Source: Polaromonas sp. (lineage in GTDB: Bacteria > Pseudomonadota > Gammaproteobacteria > Burkholderiales > Burkholderiaceae_C). From it: 32,051 nt of DNA. The notes beneath the pieces were generated by a model. That model saw only the letters and a program-made list of their open reading frames with translations, did no database searches and was not told the origin of the DNA. Numbering within the stretch: position 1 is the stretch's first letter; each line of letters opens with the position of its first letter. Where the stretch lies: NCBI GenBank assembly GCA_030650875.1, contig JAUSDK010000025.1:1-32051 (forward strand), in the 5' to 3' direction. This document shows, piece after piece, positions 7,097 to 13,724 of the stretch. A program made the position numbers and the translations under genes.

Positions 7097-8019
7097 TGAA
7101 CGCTTCTTTCGAATTGGCACTGGATGCGGCGCGCGCTGCCGCCAGCATGCAGCATTATCCAGAAGCCACGCTGTACGTGGTGGCCACGCCGATTGGCAAC
7201 CTGGCCGACATTACCCTGCGCGCCCTGCATGTGCTGCAGCGGGTCGACGCGATTGCCTGCGAGGACAAACGCCACACGCAGCCCCTGCTACGCCAGTACG
7301 GCATCGAAACCGGGGCGGCCAAGCCCTTGCTGGCCGTGCACCAGCACAATGAAGCCGAGGCCGCCGGGCTGATCGTGGAGCGGCTGCAGCGCGGCGAGCG
7401 CGTAGCCTACGTCAGCGACGCCGGCACGCCCGCCGTGAGCGACCCGGGCGCGCGCCTGGTGGCCGCCGTGCGGGCCGCCGGCCTCAAGGTCATGCCACTG
7501 CCGGGCGCCAGCAGCGTCACCACCGTGCTCAGCGCCGCAGGCGTGACCCGTGCCGAAGGCGGCGCGGACCATGCCAGCGGCTTTGTATTCGCCGGATTTT
7601 TGCCCAGCAAGGCGGGCGAGCGCGACCAGGCCATCGCGCTGCTGCGCGCCGACACCCGCGCCACCGTGATTCTGGAGGCGCCGCACCGCATTGAGGCGCT
7701 GGCGCGCGCCATGGGCGTGCTGCAGGGCCGGCTGGTCACGGTGGGGCGCGAGTTGACCAAGCAGTTTGAGGAAATTGCCACCGTGCCGGCACAAGACTTT
7801 GCCGCCTGGCTGGCGGCCGGGCCACAGCGCACGCGCGGCGAGTTTGCGCTGGTGCTGCATGCGTCAGCGCCGCAGGAAAGCGCCGAAGACAGCACCCGGG
7901 TGTTGCAACTGCTGCTGGCCGAGTTGCCGCTGAAAACGGCGGTGAAGCTGGCCGCAGACATCACAGGCGCGCCGCGCAACGAGCTGTATGAGACCGCGCT
8001 GAAGCTGAAAAAAGAATGA
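7096..8019 (+). CDS. rsmI: 16S rRNA 2'-O-ribose C1402 methyltransferase RsmI
   Basis: A 307-residue SAM-dependent methyltransferase of the tetrapyrrole-methylase fold, which 2'-O-methylates C1402 of 16S rRNA. Family motifs are TLYVVATPIGNLADIT (25-40), ACEDKRHT near 54-61, YVSDAGTPAVSDPGARL, LPGASSVTTVLSAAG, FAGFLPSKAGER and the C-terminal GEFALVLH. The usual EDTRHT motif reads EDKRHT here. Two starts are possible: TTG at 7096, overlapping the yraN start, or ATG at 7147 giving 290 residues, closer to the E. coli length. I kept the longer form because a similar N-terminal extension seems common in relatives (from memory). Its stop overlaps the exporter start by 4 bases. Confidence 0.93.
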   Translation: MNASFELALDAARAAASMQHYPEATLYVVATPIGNLADITLRALHVLQRVDAIACEDKRHTQPLLRQYGIETGAAKPLLAVHQHNEAEAAGLIVERLQRGERVAYVSDAGTPAVSDPGARLVAAVRAAGLKVMPLPGASSVTTVLSAAGVTRAEGGADHASGFVFAGFLPSKAGERDQAIALLRADTRATVILEAPHRIEALARAMGVLQGRLVTVGRELTKQFEEIATVPAQDFAAWLAAGPQRTRGEFALVLHASAPQESAEDSTRVLQLLLAELPLKTAVKLAADITGAPRNELYETALKLKKE

Positions 8020-9248
8020 ACCCGAACGCCGACCAACTCTGGCGCGGGCCGCGCTGGGCGCTCGCCGTGCTGCTGGCGGTGCTGGGCATGCTGGGGCCGT
8101 TTTCGATTGACACCTACCTCCCGGGCTTTGCCGGCATTGCGCAGTCGCTCGGGGCGTCGTCCGTGGAAATGCAGCAAACGCTGTCGGCTTACCTGTTTGG
8201 CTTTGCGTTCATGAACCTGTTTCACGGCGCGCTGGCCGACAGCTTTGGCCGGCGTCCGGTGGTGCTCTGGGGCATTGCCATGTTCACGCTGGCTTCGGCG
8301 GGCTGCGCGCTGTCGCAGAGCATTGAGCACCTGGTGTTCTTTCGCGCGCTGCAGGGTCTGTCCACCGGGGCCGGCATTGTGGTGTCGCGGGCCGTGATAC
8401 GCGACCTGTACCCGCCGGCCCAGGCCCAGAAGGTCATGAGCCAGGTCACCATCTACTTTGGCGTGGCGCCTGCGCTGGCGCCGATCGTGGGCGGCTGGCT
8501 GTTCGTGCATCTGGGCTGGCACAGCATTTTCTGGTTTCTGACGGCCGTCGGCCTTGTGCTGTGGGGCACCAACTACCGGTTTTTACCGGAAACCCTGCCG
8601 CCCCAAGACCGCCAGCCGTTTGAAGTGCGCCACCTGATGCGCGGCTACTGGCAGCTCGGTTCCAGCCCGCGCTTTTTGCTGCTGGCGCTGGCCAGCGGCG
8701 TGCCCTTCAACGGCATGTTCCTGTACGTGCTGTCGGCGCCGGCCTTCCTTGGGGATCTTCTGGCCTTGCAGCCGACCCAGTTTTTCTGGTTTTTCATGCT
8801 GACCATTTCCGGCATCATGCTGGGGGCCTGGCTGAGCGGCCGGCTGGCGGGGAAAATCGCGCCCAAGCAGCAAATCCGCCATGGCTTTGTCATCATGCTG
8901 GTGACGGCGCTGCTGAACCTGGCGGCCAACCTGCTGTTTACCGCCCACGTGTCCTGGGCCCTGTTTCCGATTGCCGTGTTTGCCTTTGGCTGGGCGCTGA
9001 TGGTGCCAGTCATCACGCTGCTGGTGCTTGACTTGTACCCGGAGCGGCGCGGCATGGCGTCCTCGCTGCAGGCCTTTATCGGCTCCAGTGCGAACGGCGT
9101 GGTGGCGGGCGTGATCGCGCCACTGGTGATGCACTCCGCGCCCGCGCTGGCGGCAGTGTCGCTGGGCATGCTGTGCATCGGACTGCTGGCGTGGCTGTAC
9201 CTGCACCACCGCTGGCCCGACATTGGCCGTTCGGTGTCAGGGCAATAG
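8016..9248 (+). CDS. Bcr/CflA family MFS drug exporter
   Basis: A 410-residue inner-membrane major facilitator with 12 expected transmembrane helices. Signs of the Bcr/CflA drug:H+ antiporter branch are the opening PFSIDTYLPGFAGIA in helix 1, motif A in the loop after helix 2 (GALADSFGRRPVVLWG), RALQGLSTGAGIVVSRAVIRD in helix 4, and VAPALAPIVGGWL in helix 5. The family exports bicyclomycin, sulfonamides, chloramphenicol or other small molecules; the substrate here is unknown. The ATG overlaps the rsmI stop (ATGA), so expression is probably coupled to rsmI. Confidence 0.92.
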   Translation: MNPNADQLWRGPRWALAVLLAVLGMLGPFSIDTYLPGFAGIAQSLGASSVEMQQTLSAYLFGFAFMNLFHGALADSFGRRPVVLWGIAMFTLASAGCALSQSIEHLVFFRALQGLSTGAGIVVSRAVIRDLYPPAQAQKVMSQVTIYFGVAPALAPIVGGWLFVHLGWHSIFWFLTAVGLVLWGTNYRFLPETLPPQDRQPFEVRHLMRGYWQLGSSPRFLLLALASGVPFNGMFLYVLSAPAFLGDLLALQPTQFFWFFMLTISGIMLGAWLSGRLAGKIAPKQQIRHGFVIMLVTALLNLAANLLFTAHVSWALFPIAVFAFGWALMVPVITLLVLDLYPERRGMASSLQAFIGSSANGVVAGVIAPLVMHSAPALAAVSLGMLCIGLLAWLYLHHRWPDIGRSVSGQ

Positions 9249-9331
9249 CACCCAAGGGCATTGAACCAACACCAAAAATGCCACTGCCTCCTGGCGACCT
9301 CAAACAGGCCCGATGCAGCCCGATGAACAGC

Positions 9332-9814
9332 TCATCTTTCGGGCATCTCCCAAGGGAACTCAATGCCCTGGCCGGTGCGCTGCACCACGTTGCGCTCGTC
9401 CAGGTAAACCCAATAAAGCATGTTCTGAAAGTTGTCGAGCCAGCGGTAGTTCATGATGTCGCCGGGCCAGGACGCCACGCGGTCCACGAAAGCCGGCGGG
9501 CCAAACGCGCGCTCCACATCGCCGCGCGTCCAGCGGCCCACCTCGATTTTTGAGAATTCCTGCGCGGTCAGGACCTGCCGCACGGCAACCACCCGGCCAG
9601 CGGCATCCAGGTCCACCATCACGGCGGTCTGGCCGGCGGGCTGCCTCGAATACTGCAAGCGTGTTCCCGCGCTTAGCGGCAGCACGCGCGATGGCGTGCC
9701 GTAACGGGCCACGACCTCTTCGCGCGACGCGCCCGGCGCCAGCGCACTGAACGAGGCGCACCCCGCCAGCAACAAGGCCAGCGCAAAGCTGGAAAAGATT
9801 TTGATGGCATTCAT
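9332..9814 (-). CDS. Small BamE/OmlA-like lipoprotein of unknown role
   Basis: A 160-residue predicted lipoprotein: a short signal peptide beginning MNAIKIFSSF with lipobox LLAGC and Cys19. After the lipid anchor, SREEVVARYGTPSRVLPLS and, further on, TRGDVERAFGPPAFVDRV look like the helix-turn-strand units of BamE/SmpA-OmlA domains, present twice. The C-terminus is Trp/Tyr-rich (WLDNFQNMLYWVYLDE). It is not the main BamE, which is usually shorter and sits near fur. The ATG at 9814 was preferred to one six codons upstream because it directly starts the signal peptide. It stands alone, converging with the exporter gene. Confidence 0.78.
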   Translation of the reverse strand: MNAIKIFSSFALALLLAGCASFSALAPGASREEVVARYGTPSRVLPLSAGTRLQYSRQPAGQTAVMVDLDAAGRVVAVRQVLTAQEFSKIEVGRWTRGDVERAFGPPAFVDRVASWPGDIMNYRWLDNFQNMLYWVYLDERNVVQRTGQGIEFPWEMPER

Positions 9815-9919
9815 GGCGCACTCCCAAAGCATAAAAATGGCGGACGACCGCTATTGCATCACGTTCCCGGTCCACCGCGCCTACAGCGATTTTTTGCCCG
9901 GCAGCGGATAGGTCGCCTT

Positions 9920-10459
9920 TCAGGTTTTTCCCAGTGCACGGGATAGCTGCCGGGCCTCATCAACCAGCAGGGCACCGTAAGCTTCGACCTGGGTGCTGTG
10001 CAGCCTGGCACGGGGTCCAAACACGGCCAGCGACCCCGCCACCTGGTCGCGGCCATGAAAAAATGGCGCTGCAACGGCGACTGCGCCCTGTAGCAATTCG
10101 TCCCGGCTGACCGCATAGCCACGTTCGCGGATTCGCCCCAGTGCCTTCTCATAGCCAGCATCTGCCCCTGGAGCGCTCGCGTCATGGGCCACAAGATAGC
10201 GCGACGCATCAGGCATATTGGCCAAAATCGCCCTGCCGCTGGCGCCGACCATCACTTTCTCGCGGTAGCCCACGCCACGCCTGAAACTCAAGGGCTGGGC
10301 GCTGGGTATCTCTGCCACGCAAATTCAGTACTCCCCCCGCGGGATGAACAAAGCCACGGTTTCGCCCGTCTGCTCCCACAGCCTGCGCATCATCGGTTGC
10401 GCCACCTCGCCAATGTGCATGCTGGCGGTCCACACATGCGCCAGATGCGCCACCGAAGG
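9920..10459 (-). pseudogene. IclR family regulator remnant (N-terminus deleted, internal stop)
   Basis: The reading frame from about 10459 down to 9920 translates into the effector half of an IclR-type regulator: EVAQPMMRRLWEQTGETVAL, then VGYREKVMVGASGRAILA, the RIRERGYAVSRDE motif, and SLAVFGPRARL. A TGA at 10325-10327 interrupts it in frame between PRGEY and ICVAEIP, with family similarity continuing on both sides. The winged-helix DNA-binding domain and start codon are missing: the sequence switches near 10460 to an unrelated dehydrogenase fragment on the other strand. Two independent lesions make it a pseudogene. A short product from a GTG at 10318 is possible but would be only the C-terminal part of the effector domain. 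Confidence 0.85.
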
Positions 10460-10807
10460 TCGTCTTGCTATGCGGTGACAGGCCGCAAGGGAATGGGGCT
10501 TTACGATGCCACAAAAGCCGGACAACTGGCGTTGACACGGACGCTGGCATTTGAGGAGGCAGAGCACGGCGTACGCGCCAACGCGGTATGCCCGGGATCC
10601 ACCTTGACGGACTTTCATGTCGGCCGGGCCCAGGCCGGCGGCAAGAACGTGGAACAACTCAAGACCGAACGCAAGGACACGTCGCTGATCGGCCGTTGGG
10701 CCACACCCGAAGAAATTGCATGGCCCATCCTGTGGCTGGCCTCCAGCGAGGCCTCGTTCATCACCGGCACCACGCTGATGGTGGATGGCGGGCTTTCCAT
10801 TATGTAG
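10460..10807 (+). pseudogene. Short-chain dehydrogenase/reductase remnant (N-terminus deleted)
   Basis: This is the C-terminal half of a classical SDR. It has the catalytic YxxxK as YDATKAG preceded by GRKGMGL, then AFEEAEHGVRANAVCPG, ATPEEIAWPILWLASSEAS and the terminal FITGTTLMVDGGL. The Rossmann GxxxGxG half and any start codon are absent; the frame upstream of about 10460 reads through sequence that belongs to the IclR remnant on the other strand. It therefore cannot bind NAD(P) and is a pseudogene. The IclR and SDR genes were probably a divergent pair (regulator and target) whose 5' ends and shared promoter were removed by one deletion. Confidence 0.85.
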
Positions 10808-10840
10808 AGGCAAGGGCCTAATCATGGAAAATAGCGACCC

Positions 10841-11089
10841 ATGAACGAAACCACCCCATTACCCCCTCTGCCCGACCACCTCTCCGTTGACGCGCGCAGC
10901 CCCCATCACGTCGCGGCCGTGTTTGAACATGACATTGGCATTCGACTCAATGGCAAAGAGCTTGTGAATGTCGAGGAGTACTGCATCAGCGAAGGCTGGG
11001 TCAAGGTCCCCGCAGGCAAGACGGTGGATCGCAAAGGCCATCCGCTGCTGATCAAGTTGAAAGGCCAGGTCGAAGCGTTTTATCGATAG
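10841..11089 (+). CDS. DUF3297 family protein
   Basis: An 82-residue protein matching the DUF3297 family as I remember it: a Pro-rich start, then LPDHLSVDARSPHH, FEHDIGIRLNGKE, VEEYCISEGWVKVPAGKT and a C-terminal LKGQVEAFYR. The family is small, widespread in proteobacteria and has no established function. The protein is soluble, with no signal or membrane segment. No clear ribosome site precedes the ATG. It is the last core-type gene before the tRNA-bounded island. Confidence 0.82.
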   Translation: MNETTPLPPLPDHLSVDARSPHHVAAVFEHDIGIRLNGKELVNVEEYCISEGWVKVPAGKTVDRKGHPLLIKLKGQVEAFYR

Positions 11090-11260
11090 GCAAGGCCTGT
11101 TCGCCATGCCATGCGTTTCTGCCACCGCGCACTCCGAAATGCTTCGCCACCGGATGGGCATGGCGATGACCGTTGAATGAGCGGCAACCAGAAACGCAAA
11201 CATCAACCCGCAAGGAGTGAGTTTCAAACTCGGAAACACAAGGGTTCCAGGGTGCTGTTG

Positions 11261-11295
11261 TTAATGGTGCGGCTGGCGGGAATCGAACCCACGAC
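11261..11295. other. Left attachment-site candidate: copy of the tRNA-Arg 3' end
   Basis: These 35 bases match 15441-15475, the 3' end of the intact tRNA-Arg gene with its flank, at 34 positions; the only difference is A at 11281 against G at 15461. The copy covers the CCA end, the 3' acceptor strand and the T arm, then diverges. A partial tRNA with the same orientation as an intact one about 4.2 kb away is the usual trace of an element that integrated at the 3' end of the tRNA. Just inside lies a direct repeat TGTAGCAG at 11332-11339 and 11345-11352, which could be an integrase-binding site. Confidence 0.8.
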
Positions 11296-11374
11296 TTTCG
11301 TCCACTACAACGCCGGGTAAAGCGGTAATTATGTAGCAGAATTTTGTAGCAGTGACCACGTCACGATACGCGAC

Positions 11375-12073
11375 TCAGAAGGCCCAGTCGTACCGCTCGG
11401 ACTGATGCACCATCGTCACCGTCTCACGTGTTGCCTTGCAATGCCAGGTCTGCTGCGCGACGCCCTGAAGCATCTCAAGCGCCTCGACATCGAGCACCGC
11501 AGCGCAGCGTTTGCCGGGCGCTCGCACTGACTCGTAGCAAATCCATTGAGCACCCACGTCCTTCGCAGCATCAGCCACGGCGTGCGTCTGGGCATAGTCG
11601 CTCCCATGGGTCCAGGCTGCACGCGCCTCGACCCACGGCGGGCTCATCAGGTCAACCGCCTTGCCCTTTACCTCGGCCTGGAAGAATGTGTGCTCGGTCA
11701 ACAGTTCGGTGTGCAATAGCTCCACGCTGTCCAGGATGAAGCGGTGGCGCCAGTAGGCCACCTCGGCACAGGCCGCGTAGAGTTCTTCGGCGCCGTACCA
11801 GACCCCGAGCGTGCCGGCCCGCCGGAAGCGGCTCTGATGCTGCGGTCGGTAGCGAAACGGCGTGGAGAGCAAATATTGCTTAGGCGAATTCATCTGCGGC
11901 AGAGGCGGCTTGCTGAGCTCCAGCAGTTGCTCCAGGACATCCTGCTCTTGTGCGGTATCGACAAGCCGCATGGTGGACACCACATGCTGCGCCTCAACCC
12001 CGCGCCAAGCCCGCATGGCCATCTGCGTCACCCCGGTTTCAAGCCAGTTGGTGCTCCAGGCGGCTTCGCTCAC
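11375..12073 (-). CDS. RES domain toxin (NAD+-targeting) of a RES-Xre module
   Basis: A 232-residue RES domain protein. RES toxins degrade NAD+ (by phosphorolysis or ADP-ribosyl transfer) and are held inactive by the partner antitoxin. The family core is visible: FRYRPQHQSRFRRAGTLGVWYGAEE with its Arg cluster and Tyr93, then AACAEVAYWRHRF with the conserved Glu104, and a late WICYESVRAPGKRCAAVL with Ser182. The length is within the range of RES proteins. The start is a GTG whose bases overlap the antitoxin stop (GTGA), the usual coupled arrangement with the antitoxin first. Confidence 0.87.
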   Translation of the reverse strand: MSEAAWSTNWLETGVTQMAMRAWRGVEAQHVVSTMRLVDTAQEQDVLEQLLELSKPPLPQMNSPKQYLLSTPFRYRPQHQSRFRRAGTLGVWYGAEELYAACAEVAYWRHRFILDSVELLHTELLTEHTFFQAEVKGKAVDLMSPPWVEARAAWTHGSDYAQTHAVADAAKDVGAQWICYESVRAPGKRCAAVLDVEALEMLQGVAQQTWHCKATRETVTMVHQSERYDWAF

Positions 12074-12444
12074 GCAGGGGCCCGCATGCCATCGAGATAA
12101 TTCAGTGTGGCGACCAAGCCGTCAGCGCGCTCGATGAGTTTGCTGGGGATGCCGCCGAGCGCCTTGTTGTGGCCGCGCATCCAGGCAATGCGCTTTTGGT
12201 CGTCCGTGCCCACGAGGGGGTCCAGGGAACGATAGACCCGTACCAGCAGCAGCGACAACTCTCCTTCCTTGGAGGCGGGGTCAAGCATCCGCTCGCCTTT
12301 GAGAACCCGGGAGACAGTAGGCTCGCTCAAGCCAACGATGCGCGCGACCGCCGCGCCCGACAGTCCGAGCAGGTCGGCTGCGCGCCCCACGGCCTTGGCA
12401 AGCACGTAGCCGGGGTCAATCTTTACTACTGACCGGGTGTTCAT
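12070..12444 (-). CDS. MbcA/ParS/Xre family antitoxin
   Basis: A 124-residue antitoxin of the DUF2384 type that pairs with RES toxins. An Xre-like helix-turn-helix lies at about 28-52 (LLGLSGAAVARIVGLSEPTV). The C-terminal toxin-binding domain carries AWMRGHNKALGGIPSKLI and ends in GLVATLNYL, where family members block the toxin active site. The ATG at 12444 is chosen over one seven codons upstream because AAGGAGAT lies at the right spacing before it. It is first in a two-gene operon with the toxin and probably represses it through the AT-rich region upstream. Confidence 0.88.
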   Translation of the reverse strand: MNTRSVVKIDPGYVLAKAVGRAADLLGLSGAAVARIVGLSEPTVSRVLKGERMLDPASKEGELSLLLVRVYRSLDPLVGTDDQKRIAWMRGHNKALGGIPSKLIERADGLVATLNYLDGMRAPA

Positions 12445-12487
12445 TTTTATCTCCTTGTCTTTCAATGGAAATATTTTGCCATAAATG

Positions 12488-12500
12488 CTTAATAATTAAG
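12488..12500. promoter_or_regulatory. Candidate operator of the RES-Xre operon
   Basis: The sequence CTTAATAATTAAG is a perfect palindrome around a central A, set in an unusually AT-rich stretch (12466-12530) just upstream of the antitoxin start. Xre-type antitoxins commonly repress their own operon by binding palindromes overlapping the promoter, so this is a reasonable operator. Short AT palindromes also arise by chance in such sequence, so the assignment is tentative. Confidence 0.4.
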
Positions 12501-12615
12501 GATTAATTTTTTATAAATCTGTGTCGCCACCAAGGCCGATCAATGGAAATCCGAAGGCTCGGCGACTCGCTCAGACGCCACCGCTCGTTCCCGGGAGCTT
12601 CTATTCAGGCAACGA

Positions 12616-13260
12616 TCAACTCCAGGCCCTTACGCTGGCAAATGCCTCGGCGGGACTTTTCAATACCCGATAGATGGTCGCGCGGGACAGGCCAAGCTGC
12701 CTGGCGACCGAAGAGACGCCTTTGCCTTCGCCCTTCAGCGCGACGATTTCGGAAATCTGGGTTTCGGTGTAGCTGGGTTGCCGACCAAGATACGTTTTCG
12801 GTTTCTGTAGATTAGGACTCACCTTGACGTGGGCAATCCCGGCCCGCTGCGCTTCTTTGTTGGCCTCGGCCTGCGCCTGCGACAGCGCGGCCATGAAACC
12901 AATCAGCGCGTCCCTGACTGCCTTAGCCATCGGGTCTTTTGTAGCACCGTCAAACGTCATGCCATTGATGACCGTCTTGATCACCACTCCTCGGCGCATG
13001 AACGCCTGGATGTTGTCGGACACGTCCTCGTAGTTCCGGCCCAGGCGGTCCACCCACCGCACCACCAGTGTGTCACCGGCGCGCAGCAGATCGAACAATC
13101 GGCGACCGCCCGACCGTTCTGCGAGCTTCGTCGTCACGCCGCTCACGCCCTCGTCAATCACGACCTGATCGAAAACAAAATCTGCTGCTTCGGCTTGAGT
13201 GCGCTGGTGCTCGACGGTCTGCTCGGAAGTGGAGACGCGCACATAGAAGATGGTGGCCAT
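12616..13260 (-). CDS. Serine recombinase (resolvase/invertase family)
   Basis: A 214-residue small serine recombinase. The catalytic serine is S10 in FYVRVSTSEQT. The active-site region continues with DEGVSGV (38-42) and VVRWVDRLGRN (66-76), then the long dimer helix with FMAALSQAQAEAN. A helix-turn-helix at about 166-205 (VSSVARQLGLSRATIYRVLK) reads the recombination site. This size and order fit Tn3-type resolvases and invertases, not the large integrating recombinases, so it would resolve or invert DNA and not insert the island into the tRNA. A res-like site lies immediately upstream. There is no transposase beside it. Confidence 0.93.
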   Translation of the reverse strand: MATIFYVRVSTSEQTVEHQRTQAEAADFVFDQVVIDEGVSGVTTKLAERSGGRRLFDLLRAGDTLVVRWVDRLGRNYEDVSDNIQAFMRRGVVIKTVINGMTFDGATKDPMAKAVRDALIGFMAALSQAQAEANKEAQRAGIAHVKVSPNLQKPKTYLGRQPSYTETQISEIVALKGEGKGVSSVARQLGLSRATIYRVLKSPAEAFASVRAWS

Positions 13261-13263
13261 ATC

Positions 13264-13325
13264 TGTCCGTTAGGTTGTTGTTCGTTGATAAAGCGTCCGT
13301 TGATCAAATACCGACCCTAATGGAC
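13264..13325. promoter_or_regulatory. Candidate res (recombination) site of the resolvase
   Basis: Three related half-sites of the form TGTCCRTTR lie directly upstream of the resolvase start: TGTCCGTTAGG at 13264-13274, CGTCCGTTGAT at 13294-13304, and an inverted copy CCCTAATGGAC at 13315-13325. The last two face each other as the ends of a 31-bp unit, close to the size of a resolvase-dimer subsite, and the first is exactly 30 bp from the second. The word resembles the TGTCYRNTA-type half-site I recall for gamma-delta/Tn3 resolvases. Position and symmetry support a recombination site that also controls the resolvase gene. Confidence 0.45.
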
Positions 13326-13724
13326 GTATTCGGCGCAGTTTCCTGACTGTGCGCTGGGGCGTAGCCTATTTAGACTAGTTGACTGCTATATATTTCATAG
13401 CGCCCCAGCCTAGGAGCACCGGTAGCCCGGTTGGTGCAGCAAGGCCGCCGAGCGAGTAACCACAAATCCCATAATGCCTGAAAAGCACCTTATGCTCACT
13501 TTTCGATAGCAACCCCTGCTGTGGTGGATATTTTTCCTGTAGGTGATTTTCACTTCCGGAAAAGGTGGGCGCATTCACTTTTAACTTTTTCCACGATTGC
13601 CCTACAGATCAGTCTTCTACTCGCAATAGGTCTGCTAACCGATAGTTTTCATGTGTGGGGGGGGGGAAGATGCGTTATTTAGGCTGTATCCTGTGATGAC
13701 AAAATAATTTTGGGGAGTGTCTAT
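13326..13724. other. Non-coding island segment between resolvase and endonuclease
   Basis: About 400 bp without a convincing gene. It contains an imperfect hairpin GCTAT-N7-ATAGC at 13385-13401, a 67-codon open frame on the minus strand (13375-13578) that I do not recognise, and a G10 tract at 13657-13666. Composition is more AT-rich than the core genome. It probably holds the promoter of the plus-strand endonuclease: TATCCT at 13687-13692 is a possible -10, but I see no good -35. It may also include decayed mobile-element sequence. Confidence 0.4.
13657..13666 (+). repeat. G10 homopolymer upstream of the endonuclease gene
   Basis: A run of ten G residues lies 58 bp upstream of the ATG at 13725. 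G runs of this length are prone to slippage. When placed in a promoter they can switch expression on and off, as in known phase-variable promoters of other bacteria. The rest of the window holds no G run of this length that I noticed. Confidence 0.85.

Noticed and set aside
10184-10459. In-frame upstream extension of the SDR remnant
   Set aside because: These codons are the reverse complement of the IclR remnant and show none of the SDR N-terminal motifs. The SDR similarity begins only at about 10460.
11090-11260. Possible small gene between DUF3297 and the island
   Set aside because: The only open frames are overlaps of DUF3297 on the other strand or lack any start with a ribosome site. The stretch looks non-coding.
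12616-13260. Resolvase as the enzyme that integrated the island into tRNA-Arg
   Set aside because: Insertion at tRNA 3' ends with duplication of the tRNA end is typical of tyrosine integrases. A small serine resolvase with its own upstream res-like site acts on that site instead.
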